Below, piece by piece: positions 55,210 to 63,840 of a stretch of 64,000 nt of DNA. Position 1 is the stretch's first letter. Each line of letters opens with the position of its first letter. The notes under the pieces are model-generated. The model made no database searches and was not told the DNA's origin. It saw nothing but the letters and a program-made list of their open reading frames with translations. This DNA is from CAWBRT01 sp963832365 (lineage in GTDB: Bacteria; Acidobacteriota; Terriglobia; Terriglobales; Acidobacteriaceae), in NCBI GenBank assembly GCA_963832365.1, contig CAWHUL010000021.1:68945-132944 (forward strand), in the 5' to 3' direction. Made by a program: the position numbers and the translations under genes.

Positions 55210-57513
55210 ATGCCATCTAGACGGTCGGGCAGGGCGAACGCGGTATTTGGTGCAATGTTGGTGGTGGTAGGCCTCGCAGTTCTCGGATACTGCGGGACCG
55301 TATTTCTGCCCAGAATGTCCTTGATCGTCGGCGGAAACATCGGAATAACCACCCGGGCACTTCCTGAAGCGACGATGGCAACGAGTTACAACGCATCGCT
55401 CACTGCGGAAGGTGGCACAGCGCCGTACAAATGGAGCGTGCAGAACGGGTGGTTGCCGGCGGGCCTGAAGCTTGATAGCGGCGGCACCCTGGCGGGAACG
55501 CCTGAGCTGCCGGGTGAGTTCTATTTCACCGCGCTCGTGACCGATTCCTCGACCCCTGCGCGGAGCGCGAACAAGCCGTTTGTGCTGCGCGTGCCGACGC
55601 GCGGATTGGCAATTGTTACCAGCAATTCGCTTCTGCCATGGGCGAGGGCAGGCTCCGAATACCAGGTGCGGTTCACTGCATGGGGTGGTGTGAGGCCTTA
55701 CAACTGGGCCGCCAGCGGTCCACTTCCTCGCGGGTTAAAGCTGCAACGCGACGGCACACTGGCGGGAATACCGGAGCAAGCAGGCGATTTCCGCATCACG
55801 GTGCTGGTTAGCGATTTGCAGCGAACAGTAAGCAGGGAGTTCAGCCTTCACGTCAGTGCGGCAAGGGTCGACATGTTCGGCGGGGTGATCGCGTTGCATT
55901 CTGCCAAGGGAGGCACTGGCAACTGGCGTACTGAGAAGATTGGAAAGCGCTGGGTCATGATCACCCCGGCTGGCAATGCTTTCTGGATGACCGGCATTTG
56001 GGGAGTGACCGGCGACACCCGCGACGACGAGCGCGGCGGCAATTACAACCAGCGGGTATCTGCGAAGTACAGAAGCAATCCAACGATCTGGCTCCAGGCG
56101 AACAGGCGATTGAGATCGTGGGGCTTTAATTCCGTGGGACCGTGGAGTTACCGTATGGTTCTGCCCACCGACAATGAGCCGGAGTGGGGCGGAACGCAAC
56201 CAGTGAAATTCCCCTATACGGTTAGAGGCGTTGACACTTCCGAGGGTGGGCGTCGGGACGGACTATTCAAGAACCTTTACGCCCGTCTCGATAAAAACTC
56301 GGCGCGTTATGCTGATTTCGGAGGCAACTTCCCTGATGTCTTCGACCCTGCATGGGTCAGCAACACGCATCATCAATATGCTATTCACAGCGAATTCATA
56401 TATGCCTCGAAGTCGCCCTATTTTTTGGGTGCTTTTTCCGACGAAACTGACAATTTGGGGGGCTTTGGCCCAGGCGCCGAGTTCGCCAGCGACCCTCATG
56501 GCAAGACTCACTCACATCTGGGCTATATCGCGCTGGTGACCGCTCCGGTTCAGGTCACGAATCCCTATTCCTCGCCCGCCGGCCGGCCCTACGGGGACAC
56601 AAAGGTCTACACGAAACTTGCTCTGCGAGACTTCTTGAAGGCGAAATACGGAACGATTGAGGCGTTGAATGCGGCATGGCATTCCAGCTATACGACCTTC
56701 GACAGCGATGGTGGGTGGCCAAACGGAAATGGGTTGCTGGACGAGAATGGCGGAACGACGCACAAATGGTTGGGAACAGGGGACCCGATATTGCCGCCTG
56801 ATGCAGGCGCAGCCCCAAATCTGGTAAAGGATTTGGATGAGTTCCTGTACCGGATCGCACGGCAATTGCTTTCGGTACAGCGGGATGCATTTAGAGCGGT
56901 AGTCCCGAACGGTTTGTTTTTTGGACCGACCAGTATTGGCGGCTGGTGGGCTCCAGCGCGAGCTCCGATCTACCGTGCTGCTGGCGAGATCCTTGATGTA
57001 GTGAGCGTAACCACGGATTGCAGTCAAGCGCAGCTGGACTTCATAACTCGCGCTGCCGGAGATGTTCCACTGATAATCTGGGAGGGGATGGTGGCGAACC
57101 CGGACTCCAGCCGTTGGCGTCATGCCGAGTCCGACGCTGCCTCCGGCTCGTGGCAGGTGAGAACCCAGGCGGCTCGTGGGCAGCGCTACCGGCGTCGCAT
57201 GGACTCCCTCTTCTCAGGAGTTTCTTCCGCTACCGGCTCCAGTCCTTATGTGGGGATCATGTGGTGGTGGTGGTTGGACATGATTAGCGAGCAAATGAAC
57301 TGGGGACTGGTTTCCTTGATGGACAATTCCTACGACGGGATGGAAGCCAGCATCGCCCCTGGGATCGATGCCTGGGGATACCCGACGGGCGGCGAGGAAA
57401 AGAACTACGGCGATTTCATCGGCCCCGCACGGGAAATGAACTATTCAATCATCGAGCGGCTCAGCCATGAGCAGAGCGCCGGACCCGCGGGCCCGGCAGG
57501 GCGCGGAAAGTGA
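55210..57513 (+). CDS. Secreted glycoside-hydrolase-like protein with two putative-Ig domains
   Basis: 767 residues. An N-terminal hydrophobic segment (about 9-34) anchors or exports it. Two putative-Ig (He_PIG) repeats follow, each of the type GGTAPYKWSV...LPAGLKLDSGGTLAGTPELPGEF (about 47-125 and 130-215). The rest (about 225-750) looks like a GH-A-type barrel: GGRWRV-like NWRTEKIGKRWVMITPAGNAFWMTGI, FNSVGPWSY, GAFSDETDNL (possible acid/base Glu) and VPLIIWEGMV (possible nucleophile Glu). Agarase-like and related polysaccharide hydrolases share this layout. The polysaccharide target is unknown. Confidence 0.65.
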   Translation: MPSRRSGRANAVFGAMLVVVGLAVLGYCGTVFLPRMSLIVGGNIGITTRALPEATMATSYNASLTAEGGTAPYKWSVQNGWLPAGLKLDSGGTLAGTPELPGEFYFTALVTDSSTPARSANKPFVLRVPTRGLAIVTSNSLLPWARAGSEYQVRFTAWGGVRPYNWAASGPLPRGLKLQRDGTLAGIPEQAGDFRITVLVSDLQRTVSREFSLHVSAARVDMFGGVIALHSAKGGTGNWRTEKIGKRWVMITPAGNAFWMTGIWGVTGDTRDDERGGNYNQRVSAKYRSNPTIWLQANRRLRSWGFNSVGPWSYRMVLPTDNEPEWGGTQPVKFPYTVRGVDTSEGGRRDGLFKNLYARLDKNSARYADFGGNFPDVFDPAWVSNTHHQYAIHSEFIYASKSPYFLGAFSDETDNLGGFGPGAEFASDPHGKTHSHLGYIALVTAPVQVTNPYSSPAGRPYGDTKVYTKLALRDFLKAKYGTIEALNAAWHSSYTTFDSDGGWPNGNGLLDENGGTTHKWLGTGDPILPPDAGAAPNLVKDLDEFLYRIARQLLSVQRDAFRAVVPNGLFFGPTSIGGWWAPARAPIYRAAGEILDVVSVTTDCSQAQLDFITRAAGDVPLIIWEGMVANPDSSRWRHAESDAASGSWQVRTQAARGQRYRRRMDSLFSGVSSATGSSPYVGIMWWWWLDMISEQMNWGLVSLMDNSYDGMEASIAPGIDAWGYPTGGEEKNYGDFIGPAREMNYSIIERLSHEQSAGPAGPAGRGK

Positions 57514-57590
57514 CGCCGATGTGCCGGCCCCCGGCAGGATGAAGTCCGACCGGCGTAGATACCGGCAAGATTCACCGGCTTGGCAGGTAA

Positions 57591-58325
57591 TTACATACGG
57601 GAATTAAAGCCGAGCTGCATCTCTGCAATGATTGCATCGGCTGCCGCGGCAGGGTCCGGTACCGCCGTAATCGGACGGCCGACAACCAGATAATCCGCCC
57701 CATCTTCGATCGCGGATCGCGGATCCCCGGATCGCTTATGATCTTGCAATTGCCCGCCCAGAGGTCGAATGCCGGGCGTTACCACCAACAGATCGCCGTG
57801 CGTTGCTTCCTTGATAAGCTTGGCTTCTCTTGGCGAAGTAATCACACCGTCACAGCCCGCCTCAAGCGCTTTCTTGGCGCGATGGAGAGCAAGTTCTTGC
57901 AGAGAACACTCGAACCCAAGGTCTCGAATATCCTTCACATCCAGGCAGGTGAGCACGGTGACCGACAACAGCTTCAGGCCGCTGTTGCCTCTGGCTTCAG
58001 CCGCCGCCGCAACGATTTCGGCATTGCCGTGAATCGTCAAAAAACTTACTCCGGCGTCGACCACGACCTTCACCGTGCGCTTGACGGTTTCACCAACGTC
58101 GAAAACCTTGAGATCGAGAAATATCTGCTTGTTGCGCGATTGCAGTTCACGTACAAATTCCAGCCCGGTACCGGTGAACAGCTCCAATCCAACTTTAAAA
58201 ATATCCACCCGGGCATCCAGTTGGTCGACGATGCGCCTCGCGTCGCGAGCCGTCGGAACATCAAGCGCGACCATCAGTCGTGAGCGGGCATTGATAGGGG
58301 CAGTGTTGCGGAGAGAAGTAGTCAT
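57591..58325 (-). CDS. pyrF: Orotidine 5'-phosphate decarboxylase
   Basis: 244 residues. Final step of UMP synthesis. LMVALDVPTARDA, the catalytic FLDLKVFDVGETVKRT (a variant of the usual DLKxxDIxNT), TVLTCLDVKDI, and the phosphate loop VTPGIRP. The ETV instead of NTV is a noticeable variation. The pyrK-pyrD pair lies divergently 170 bases away, so a shared regulation of pyrimidine synthesis is plausible. Confidence 0.93.
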   Translation of the reverse strand: MTTSLRNTAPINARSRLMVALDVPTARDARRIVDQLDARVDIFKVGLELFTGTGLEFVRELQSRNKQIFLDLKVFDVGETVKRTVKVVVDAGVSFLTIHGNAEIVAAAAEARGNSGLKLLSVTVLTCLDVKDIRDLGFECSLQELALHRAKKALEAGCDGVITSPREAKLIKEATHGDLLVVTPGIRPLGGQLQDHKRSGDPRSAIEDGADYLVVGRPITAVPDPAAAADAIIAEMQLGFNSRM

Positions 58326-58509
58326 TAAAATTGGATCGTCGCCAGATTTGGCGCGCTTGCATACCAGTCTTTGTTGGAGTCTTACCTCAGCACCTCGCTG
58401 TAGAGTATCCTAGCGCAATGTGGCAGGCAAGACTTTATCGAACCGGGATGTAATGATGAAGACGGATGAATCGCTTTGAAGCAACAATCTATAGGTGGTG
58501 CTTAGCATA

Positions 58510-59400
58510 ATGCCGATGCACGATGACATGGTGGCCATCCTCGAGAATCGTCCTCTGACCGGCGGCCATTACCTCTTGAGTCTGGATGCTCCGCGACAAG
58601 CGTCGGCCGTGCGGCCGGGCCAGTTTGCCATGTTGCGCATTCTCGGCCGCTCTGACGTGCTGCTGCGTCGGCCTATGAGCATCTTCAATCTAATGGCAGG
58701 TAATGGGCGCGGCGTGGCTACTCGACACGCGCCGAAGTCGCGCGTGATGGGGGGAAAGTCCCGGCCGGGGCAAGTGCCCCGTGTCATGCAGCTTCTCTAC
58801 AAGGCCGTGGGGCGCGGCACGCGCCTGATTGCGGAGCTGAAGAAGGGCGATAAGGTCGGGCTGCTGGCGCCGCTCGGCCACGGCTTCTTCGAAGAGGAAT
58901 ACCTGCCGCAGGCGCGCGAAGCTGACGAGATTCTGCATGTCGCGGGCGGAATTGGCATTGCAGCGCTGCTGTTGCCCGCCAAGCGCCTGGCGGAAATGGA
59001 ATTCAAACAGCGGCTTTTTTTCGGAGCGCGGACCAAAGCAGATCTGGTGGGTACGGCGGAATTCAAACCGCTGGTGCACGCCACGCTGCTGGCGACCGAG
59101 AATGGGTCGGCCGGATACCCCGGCTATGTGACGCGTCCCCTGGAGGAATACCTAGCCGCGCACACCAACAAGAAGTTTCTGCTGATGGCCTGTGGTCCGG
59201 GACCCATGCTGCGCGCCACGGTGGAACTTGCCAAGAAATTCCGCCACCCCTGCCTGGTCTCGATGGAAAACCGCATGGGCTGCGGGCTGGGAGCGTGCCT
59301 GGGTTGCTGCATCCGGGTCGAGAACGAAGGGCACGAAGCCTACCAGCGTGTCTGCACGGAAGGGCCGGTGTTCTGGGCGGAGAAGATTGTCTGGAAGTAG
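58510..59400 (+). CDS. pyrK: Dihydroorotate dehydrogenase electron-transfer subunit PyrK
   Basis: 296 residues from the ATG at 58510 (AGGTGGT 9 bases upstream). FAD- and 2Fe-2S-containing partner of PyrD: RRPMSIFN flavin motif, HVAGGIGIAALLLPAKRL, ACGPGPMLRA, and the four-Cys 2Fe-2S motif GCGLGACLGCC ... RVCTEGPVF. Between SIFNL and LLYKAVGRG lies an unusual Gly/Arg/Lys-rich insert of about 30 residues (residues 63-93). Confidence 0.9.
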   Translation: MPMHDDMVAILENRPLTGGHYLLSLDAPRQASAVRPGQFAMLRILGRSDVLLRRPMSIFNLMAGNGRGVATRHAPKSRVMGGKSRPGQVPRVMQLLYKAVGRGTRLIAELKKGDKVGLLAPLGHGFFEEEYLPQAREADEILHVAGGIGIAALLLPAKRLAEMEFKQRLFFGARTKADLVGTAEFKPLVHATLLATENGSAGYPGYVTRPLEEYLAAHTNKKFLLMACGPGPMLRATVELAKKFRHPCLVSMENRMGCGLGACLGCCIRVENEGHEAYQRVCTEGPVFWAEKIVWK

Positions 59401-59441
59401 GTTCGAGATTCAATTGGAAAACGAGGACTCAGGAACCGCGC

Positions 59442-60449
59442 ATGACTAGAGTGGAATCCGCAAGCAAGACCCGCACCGCGCGGCAGGCGCGCGCGGCGAC
59501 CGCATCGGCGCCAGTCGAAACATTCACCCCCCAGATTGAAGCAGAGATTGCCGGAGTACGTTTTCAGAATCCCGTGTGGACGGCGAGTGGGACGTTCGGC
59601 TATGCCAAGGAATTTGCCCACCTCATCGACCTCGATCGACTCGGGGCGGTTTGCGTGAAGGGCATCTCGGCGGACCCGATGGAAGGCAACCCGGAGCCGC
59701 GCATATACGAAACCGCATCGGGAATGCTGAATGCCATCGGCCTGCAAAATGTGGGCGCAAAGCGATTTCTGACCGAGAAGCTGCCTTACCTGCGCACGCT
59801 CAAAACGCGTGTGGTGGTGAATGTTTTTGCGTATTCCACCGAGGACTACGTGCGCTGCATCGAAATCCTGAACGAGGGCGACGGCATCGCGGCGTATGAA
59901 CTGAATATCTCCTGCCCCAATACGCGTTGCGGCGGCATCGTCTATGGCAGCGATCCGCGGCTGACGGAGGAAGTGGTAACGGCATCGAAAAAGGCGGCGC
60001 GCTATCCCCTGTTCGTCAAGCTCTCGCCAAATGTTGCGGATATCACGGTGTTCGCGCGTGCGGCGGAAAACGCGGGTGCTGACGCGCTCACGCTCATCAA
60101 CACGTTCATCGGCATGGCTATTGATATCGAAACCGCCACGCCGCGCATTTCGAACGTTACGGCTGGGCTTTCCGGGCCGGCCATCAAGCCCTTGGCCCTG
60201 CGCATGGTCTATCAGGCTGCACGGGCTGTAAAGATTCCAGTCATCGGAATCGGCGGTATCGCCAGCGCCGATGATGCTTTGGAATTTATTATCGCTGGTG
60301 CGCGTGCAGTACAGGTAGGCACGGCCAACCTCTACGATCCCGGAACCTCGTTGCGGATCGTGGATGGCATTCTCGATTTTTGTCGTCGCAAGCGGCTGCA
60401 CCTGTCGGATCTGGTGGGGTCGCTAAAGATCACTGCCACAAAAAGCTGA
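59442..60449 (+). CDS. pyrD: Dihydroorotate dehydrogenase class 1B catalytic subunit
   Basis: 335 residues from the ATG at 59442. FMN enzyme that oxidises dihydroorotate with NAD through PyrK. Class 1B marks: NPVWTASGTFGYAKEF, KGISADPMEGNPEPRI, ELNISCPNTRCGG with the catalytic Cys, VKLSPNVADI and GIGGIASADDALEFIIAGA. It follows pyrK by 41 bases. A Ala/Thr-rich 35-residue N-terminal tail precedes the barrel. Confidence 0.94.
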   Translation: MTRVESASKTRTARQARAATASAPVETFTPQIEAEIAGVRFQNPVWTASGTFGYAKEFAHLIDLDRLGAVCVKGISADPMEGNPEPRIYETASGMLNAIGLQNVGAKRFLTEKLPYLRTLKTRVVVNVFAYSTEDYVRCIEILNEGDGIAAYELNISCPNTRCGGIVYGSDPRLTEEVVTASKKAARYPLFVKLSPNVADITVFARAAENAGADALTLINTFIGMAIDIETATPRISNVTAGLSGPAIKPLALRMVYQAARAVKIPVIGIGGIASADDALEFIIAGARAVQVGTANLYDPGTSLRIVDGILDFCRRKRLHLSDLVGSLKITATKS

Positions 60450-60519
60450 CGGATTTCGGCAAGAGCCGGTCGTATCTTTCGCCAAGAATCCAAGAAGAGC
60501 GCCGCGCGCAAAAGGTTGT

Positions 60520-60548
60520 GGGCCTGCCATGTGCCCAGGCTCTTTTTT
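60520..60548 (+). terminator. Intrinsic terminator of pyrKD
   Basis: GGGCCTG (60520-60526) pairs with CAGGCTC (60536-60542), including one G-U pair, across a 9-base loop, and is followed at once by T6 (60543-60548). An overlapping inverted repeat (CCAGGCTC at 60535-60542 with GAGCCTGG at 60550-60557) may serve the PilZ gene from the other strand. Confidence 0.7.
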
Positions 60549-60563
60549 CGAGCCTGGCCCGAA

Positions 60564-60905
60564 TCAGTTGATTTGAGTCTCGGTTATCCAGCGACGCAGG
60601 TGGAAGCGATCAAACTCACAGATGCTGGCAAACTGCAGTCCTGCCCGACCTGTGGAATCGCACCAGATAACGTCCGCTGCGCCCGAAATCTCAATCTTTG
60701 TCTTCGGCAAGGGAAACTGAAACTCTATTCGCCAACCTTGCTGCAAAATCTCCATGCCTTGGATCGCCATGCCGCTTTCGCTCAGGTTCAGCAGAAAACC
60801 GGGGGTGTCCGTTGTTTTCGTTAGATAGACCAAAGGCTTAACTGGAATACGTGAATTTCGCCTTCTGTTTGCCGTGTGACAGATGCTTTCTTCGGGGGTA
60901 ATCAT
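60564..60905 (-). CDS. PilZ-domain protein
   Basis: About 113 residues from the ATG at 60905. The c-di-GMP-binding signature is present: RRRNSRIPV near the start (RxxxR-like) and NLSESGMAIQ (D/NxSxxG). A single PilZ domain, probably cytosolic, acting as a c-di-GMP receptor for motility, pilus or polymer output. The open frame to 60971 could add 22 residues. YajQ in this window is another possible c-di-GMP binder. Confidence 0.85.
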   Translation of the reverse strand: MITPEESICHTANRRRNSRIPVKPLVYLTKTTDTPGFLLNLSESGMAIQGMEILQQGWRIEFQFPLPKTKIEISGAADVIWCDSTGRAGLQFASICEFDRFHLRRWITETQIN

Positions 60906-61109
60906 CGAGCACCGATCCTTGCACGAGGGTTCTACGTCATGGCAAGACGATATGTGCACGTTTCTTGCCACAATAAATTATTGAATTCTTTGGTAGTTAA
61001 GCGCTATAGCCGGGCTGGTACCCACGTTTGGAATAAGCAAACATGTGCAGAACCTTGCGCGGGTGCGCGGTTGGCCGAGGCTGCATATGTCGAGCGCGAC
61101 GAATCACGG

Positions 61110-62756
61110 TCAAAGGGCGCCCCAGTTTCGCCGCTCGATAAAGACCGGCGGCTCGTAGACCAAACCGTTCTTCAGGCGGCGTTCTTCGCGGCGATGCTTC
61201 CACAGCAACACGGGACCGACCGCCCGTGACATCCACCTTGTCACCCCGCCAAATTCGCCTTCGATCTCAAGCCGCAGGTTGTGAATCCGCTGGCTGATCT
61301 CCGCATTCGCGTCCTTGAGTTGACGCTCCATGACCCACAAGGCTGCCGCATACCACGTCTTCAGTGGTTCGGCCTCAAAGTTGAACCGGGCGCGCACCCG
61401 CGCATCGGAGTGATCTCTGTAACGTCTCCATCCCTGGAGCATGGTCTCGCAAATGCGGTAAAGGCTGGGTCCGTTCAGCTCATAGTCGCGCAGGAATGCC
61501 CAATCCAGGAATCGCTTCGAGTCATCGCGCGAAATGGCGGCATGCCGGAAGTTGAATTTGTGCTGGCCGTGAATGTCCGCCAAATCGATGCCATCCAGCA
61601 GGCGTCCCTCATCCCGCATTTGCTGGTATAAGGGTGTGCCCGGAACCGGTGTGTACAGCATGAACTGATGAAAGTCGGTCTGGTGAGCGATGGCGTGCTC
61701 AACCTCCTGGCCAATGTTTTCGGGCGTATGGTGTTCCAGGCCAATAATGGTCGACCCCAGCAGCTTGATGCCATGCTGGCGTAACTCGCGCGCCAGTTCC
61801 AGGGTGTTGGTGCCGTGCAACTTGTCGTAACTCGAGCGCGGGGATTCCAGACCGATCCACACCCACGTCACGCCTAATTCCACCAGTTCCTCGATCGTGT
61901 ACTGGCGGAGCGCATTGGCGGAGGCGAAGACGTAAAACGACCAGCTCTTGTTGTGCTTCTTCATGAGCGCGAGCAGTTCCATGGCACGCCGCCGGTGGAG
62001 CAGGAAGTTCTCGTCCATCATGAAGAAGAAACGAGCCCGCATGGTGCGTTCCATCTGGCTCATGATCTCGAACAGTTCACGTCCGGTATTGTAAAAGTTC
62101 GTGAATTTCCCCTTGCCTCCGAAAAACGAAGATGTGGTGCAGAAGTTGCAGCCCATGGGGCAGCCAACGGAAGGGATGATCGTTGCCGCGGCATCGCCAG
62201 GCCTCTCGTGAACCTTTTGTCCCATGATTCGGAAGTTGAATCCCGAGGCGATCTGCGGATGTCGTATCGGCGCGCTCGGGTCTTCCCCGAGATAGCTTCG
62301 CATCCAGGCGATTCCTTCGCCCTGCACGATATGATCGGCGTCGACCATGTGATCGATGCCGGGAATGGCCGCCACATGCCCGCCCACGACAACTTTGGAT
62401 TGCGGTGAAAGCTGCCGCACCATGCGGCACATCTCGCGCACTTTGCCGACATTCACGATGATCGACGAGATGCCGACCACGTCGTAATTTTGGCTGGTCA
62501 ACTCGTGCGCAAATGCCTCGCGCGTCGGGAAGTCGAGGACCGTGCAGGGAGCGGAGATATTCTCCTGGATCATCATGATGCCCCAGGAGCGGTGGAATAG
62601 CCGGGGTGAAAACGCTCCCTGGGCGCGGGTGACCTGGTTTTGGTAGAGCTCCATCGGGTTGATGGCTCGGCTGCCGAACTGGTCGTCTTGCGAATATGGG
62701 CCGAACACGGAAGTCAGCAAAACGCGAGCGTTGCCGGCCTTTGGATGGGTTTCCAC
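61110..62756 (-). CDS. B12-binding-domain radical SAM protein
   Basis: 548 residues from a GTG (GAGG about 9 bases upstream). Residues about 85-165 form a cobalamin-binding-like Rossmann domain (VVGISSIIVNVGKVREM, VVVGGHVAAIPG). The radical SAM domain follows with the cluster motif CPMGCNFC (CxxxCxxC, about residue 200) and GVTWVWIGLESP. The C-terminal part (about 400-548) is helical and unknown. Family members carry out methylations or other C-C modifications; hopanoid or natural-product roles are known in some groups. The substrate here is not evident. Confidence 0.87.
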   Translation of the reverse strand: METHPKAGNARVLLTSVFGPYSQDDQFGSRAINPMELYQNQVTRAQGAFSPRLFHRSWGIMMIQENISAPCTVLDFPTREAFAHELTSQNYDVVGISSIIVNVGKVREMCRMVRQLSPQSKVVVGGHVAAIPGIDHMVDADHIVQGEGIAWMRSYLGEDPSAPIRHPQIASGFNFRIMGQKVHERPGDAAATIIPSVGCPMGCNFCTTSSFFGGKGKFTNFYNTGRELFEIMSQMERTMRARFFFMMDENFLLHRRRAMELLALMKKHNKSWSFYVFASANALRQYTIEELVELGVTWVWIGLESPRSSYDKLHGTNTLELARELRQHGIKLLGSTIIGLEHHTPENIGQEVEHAIAHQTDFHQFMLYTPVPGTPLYQQMRDEGRLLDGIDLADIHGQHKFNFRHAAISRDDSKRFLDWAFLRDYELNGPSLYRICETMLQGWRRYRDHSDARVRARFNFEAEPLKTWYAAALWVMERQLKDANAEISQRIHNLRLEIEGEFGGVTRWMSRAVGPVLLWKHRREERRLKNGLVYEPPVFIERRNWGAL

Positions 62757-62989
62757 CTATGCAATCCTCGTCTAAGTAGCTGATGTGCTATCCGAATCGT
62801 AATCATCTCAGCACTCGCCTGCCGTGATTAAGAGAAGAAAGTACAGAAAAATTACAATTCGACGGAACGCGCCCAAGCGGGAGCGTGCCTCGCAGGACAG
62901 CCGTCTGGGCGGTAATTGTTGCAACCGCGCGGTGCGGATCGAGGAGTTACTGACGTAACTTGCAACAGCAAGGAGGGGAAGTTATTTTC
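62757..62989. other. Divergent promoter region, radical SAM / DUF2461
   Basis: No supported gene. The region contains short complementary segments but no riboswitch I recognise. Confidence 0.4.
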
Positions 62990-63055
62990 ATGCTGCACAG
63001 ACAGTTGACTGTGTCATTTAAGACCGGTGCTCTTGGGGGAGGACATCGGTCTTAA
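62990..63055 (+). CDS. Possible 21-residue leader peptide or small peptide gene
   Basis: AAGGAGGGG (a strong Shine-Dalgarno, though 10-12 bases away) precedes an ATG at 62990 encoding MLHRQLTVSFKTGALGGGHRS, stop TAA at 63053-63055. Its second half overlaps the left and right arms of the hairpin at 63017-63056, a layout seen for attenuation leaders. Too short for a homology judgement; function unknown. Confidence 0.25.
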   Translation: MLHRQLTVSFKTGALGGGHRS

Positions 63056-63056
63056 A
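63017..63056 (+). terminator. Hairpin with 10-bp stem upstream of the DUF2461 gene
   Basis: TTTAAGACCG (63017-63026) pairs perfectly with CGGTCTTAAA (63047-63056), a palindromic arm usable from either strand. It may end transcripts or form a leader attenuator. Confidence 0.5.
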
Positions 63057-63077
63057 ACATAAATTGTCTTTCAGGCC

Positions 63078-63110
63078 GGCCGGTATCCGAAAGGATATCG
63101 GCCTTGTTCT
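63078..63110 (+). terminator. GAAA-tetraloop hairpin followed by T-rich stretch
   Basis: GGCCGGTATCC (63078-63088), loop GAAA, GGATATCGGCC (63093-63103): 11 pairs including one G-U, then TTGTTCTTT. It looks like an intrinsic terminator, located 60 bases before the DUF2461 start, so it may attenuate that gene. Confidence 0.6.
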
Positions 63111-63168
63111 TTGGGGGCAAATCCGCGTCTACGCAACTGAAAGAGTAAAGTGTTTGCAGGAGATCAGA

Positions 63169-63840
63169 ATGCCAGATTCTGCGTTCTTTCAGCCGGAGCT
63201 GTTCGAATTCCTGCGGCAACTCAAACGCCATAACGACCGAGAATGGTTTGCCAAGAACAAGGCGCGCTATGAGCAAGTCGTGCGCGATCCGGCCCTGCGG
63301 TTCATCGCCGAGTTCCAATCGCCGCTCTCCCGCATCAGCGCTCATTTCGTTGCCGACCCGCGTCCCACGCGAGGTTCTCTATTTCGCATTTACCGCGATA
63401 CCCGTTTCGCCGCCGACAAGCGTCCCTACAAGACGCATGTGGGCATGCATTTCTTGCATGCCGGCGGCAAGGACGTGCATGCGCCTCTTTTTTATCTGCA
63501 TTTCGAGCCCGAAAATTGCTTCGCGGCGGCTGGGGTCTGGCATCCGGATAACCGCACTCTCACCAGGATTCGCGCGGCGATCGTCCGTGAGCCGAAGCAG
63601 TGGGCAAAGGTCACTCGGAAGCTGGAACTCGAAGGCGACAGCCTGACGCGGCCTCCCCGTGGATACGATTCGGAGCATCCATTCATTGAAGACCTCAAGC
63701 GGAAGGACTTCGTCGCCTCCGTTGCGCTCGAAGACGAGCAGGTGTGTAGCCCACGTTTCATGCGGGATTATGCTGCCGCGTGCAAGACCATGGTGCCGCT
63801 GGTCGAGTTCACGACAAAGGCCCTGGGACTGAAGTTTTAA
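63169..63840 (+). CDS. DUF2461 (TIGR02453-type) protein
   Basis: 223 residues from the ATG at 63169 (CAGGAG upstream). Family blocks: LFEFLRQLKRHNDREWFAKNKARYE at the N-terminus, DPRPTRGSLFRIYRDTRFAADKRPYKTHVGMHF in the centre, and ENCFAAAGVWHPD, LEDEQVCSPRFMRDY. The family is widespread and uncharacterised. The open frame from 63064 would include 35 non-coding residues in the hairpins. Confidence 0.9.
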   Translation: MPDSAFFQPELFEFLRQLKRHNDREWFAKNKARYEQVVRDPALRFIAEFQSPLSRISAHFVADPRPTRGSLFRIYRDTRFAADKRPYKTHVGMHFLHAGGKDVHAPLFYLHFEPENCFAAAGVWHPDNRTLTRIRAAIVREPKQWAKVTRKLELEGDSLTRPPRGYDSEHPFIEDLKRKDFVASVALEDEQVCSPRFMRDYAAACKTMVPLVEFTTKALGLKF

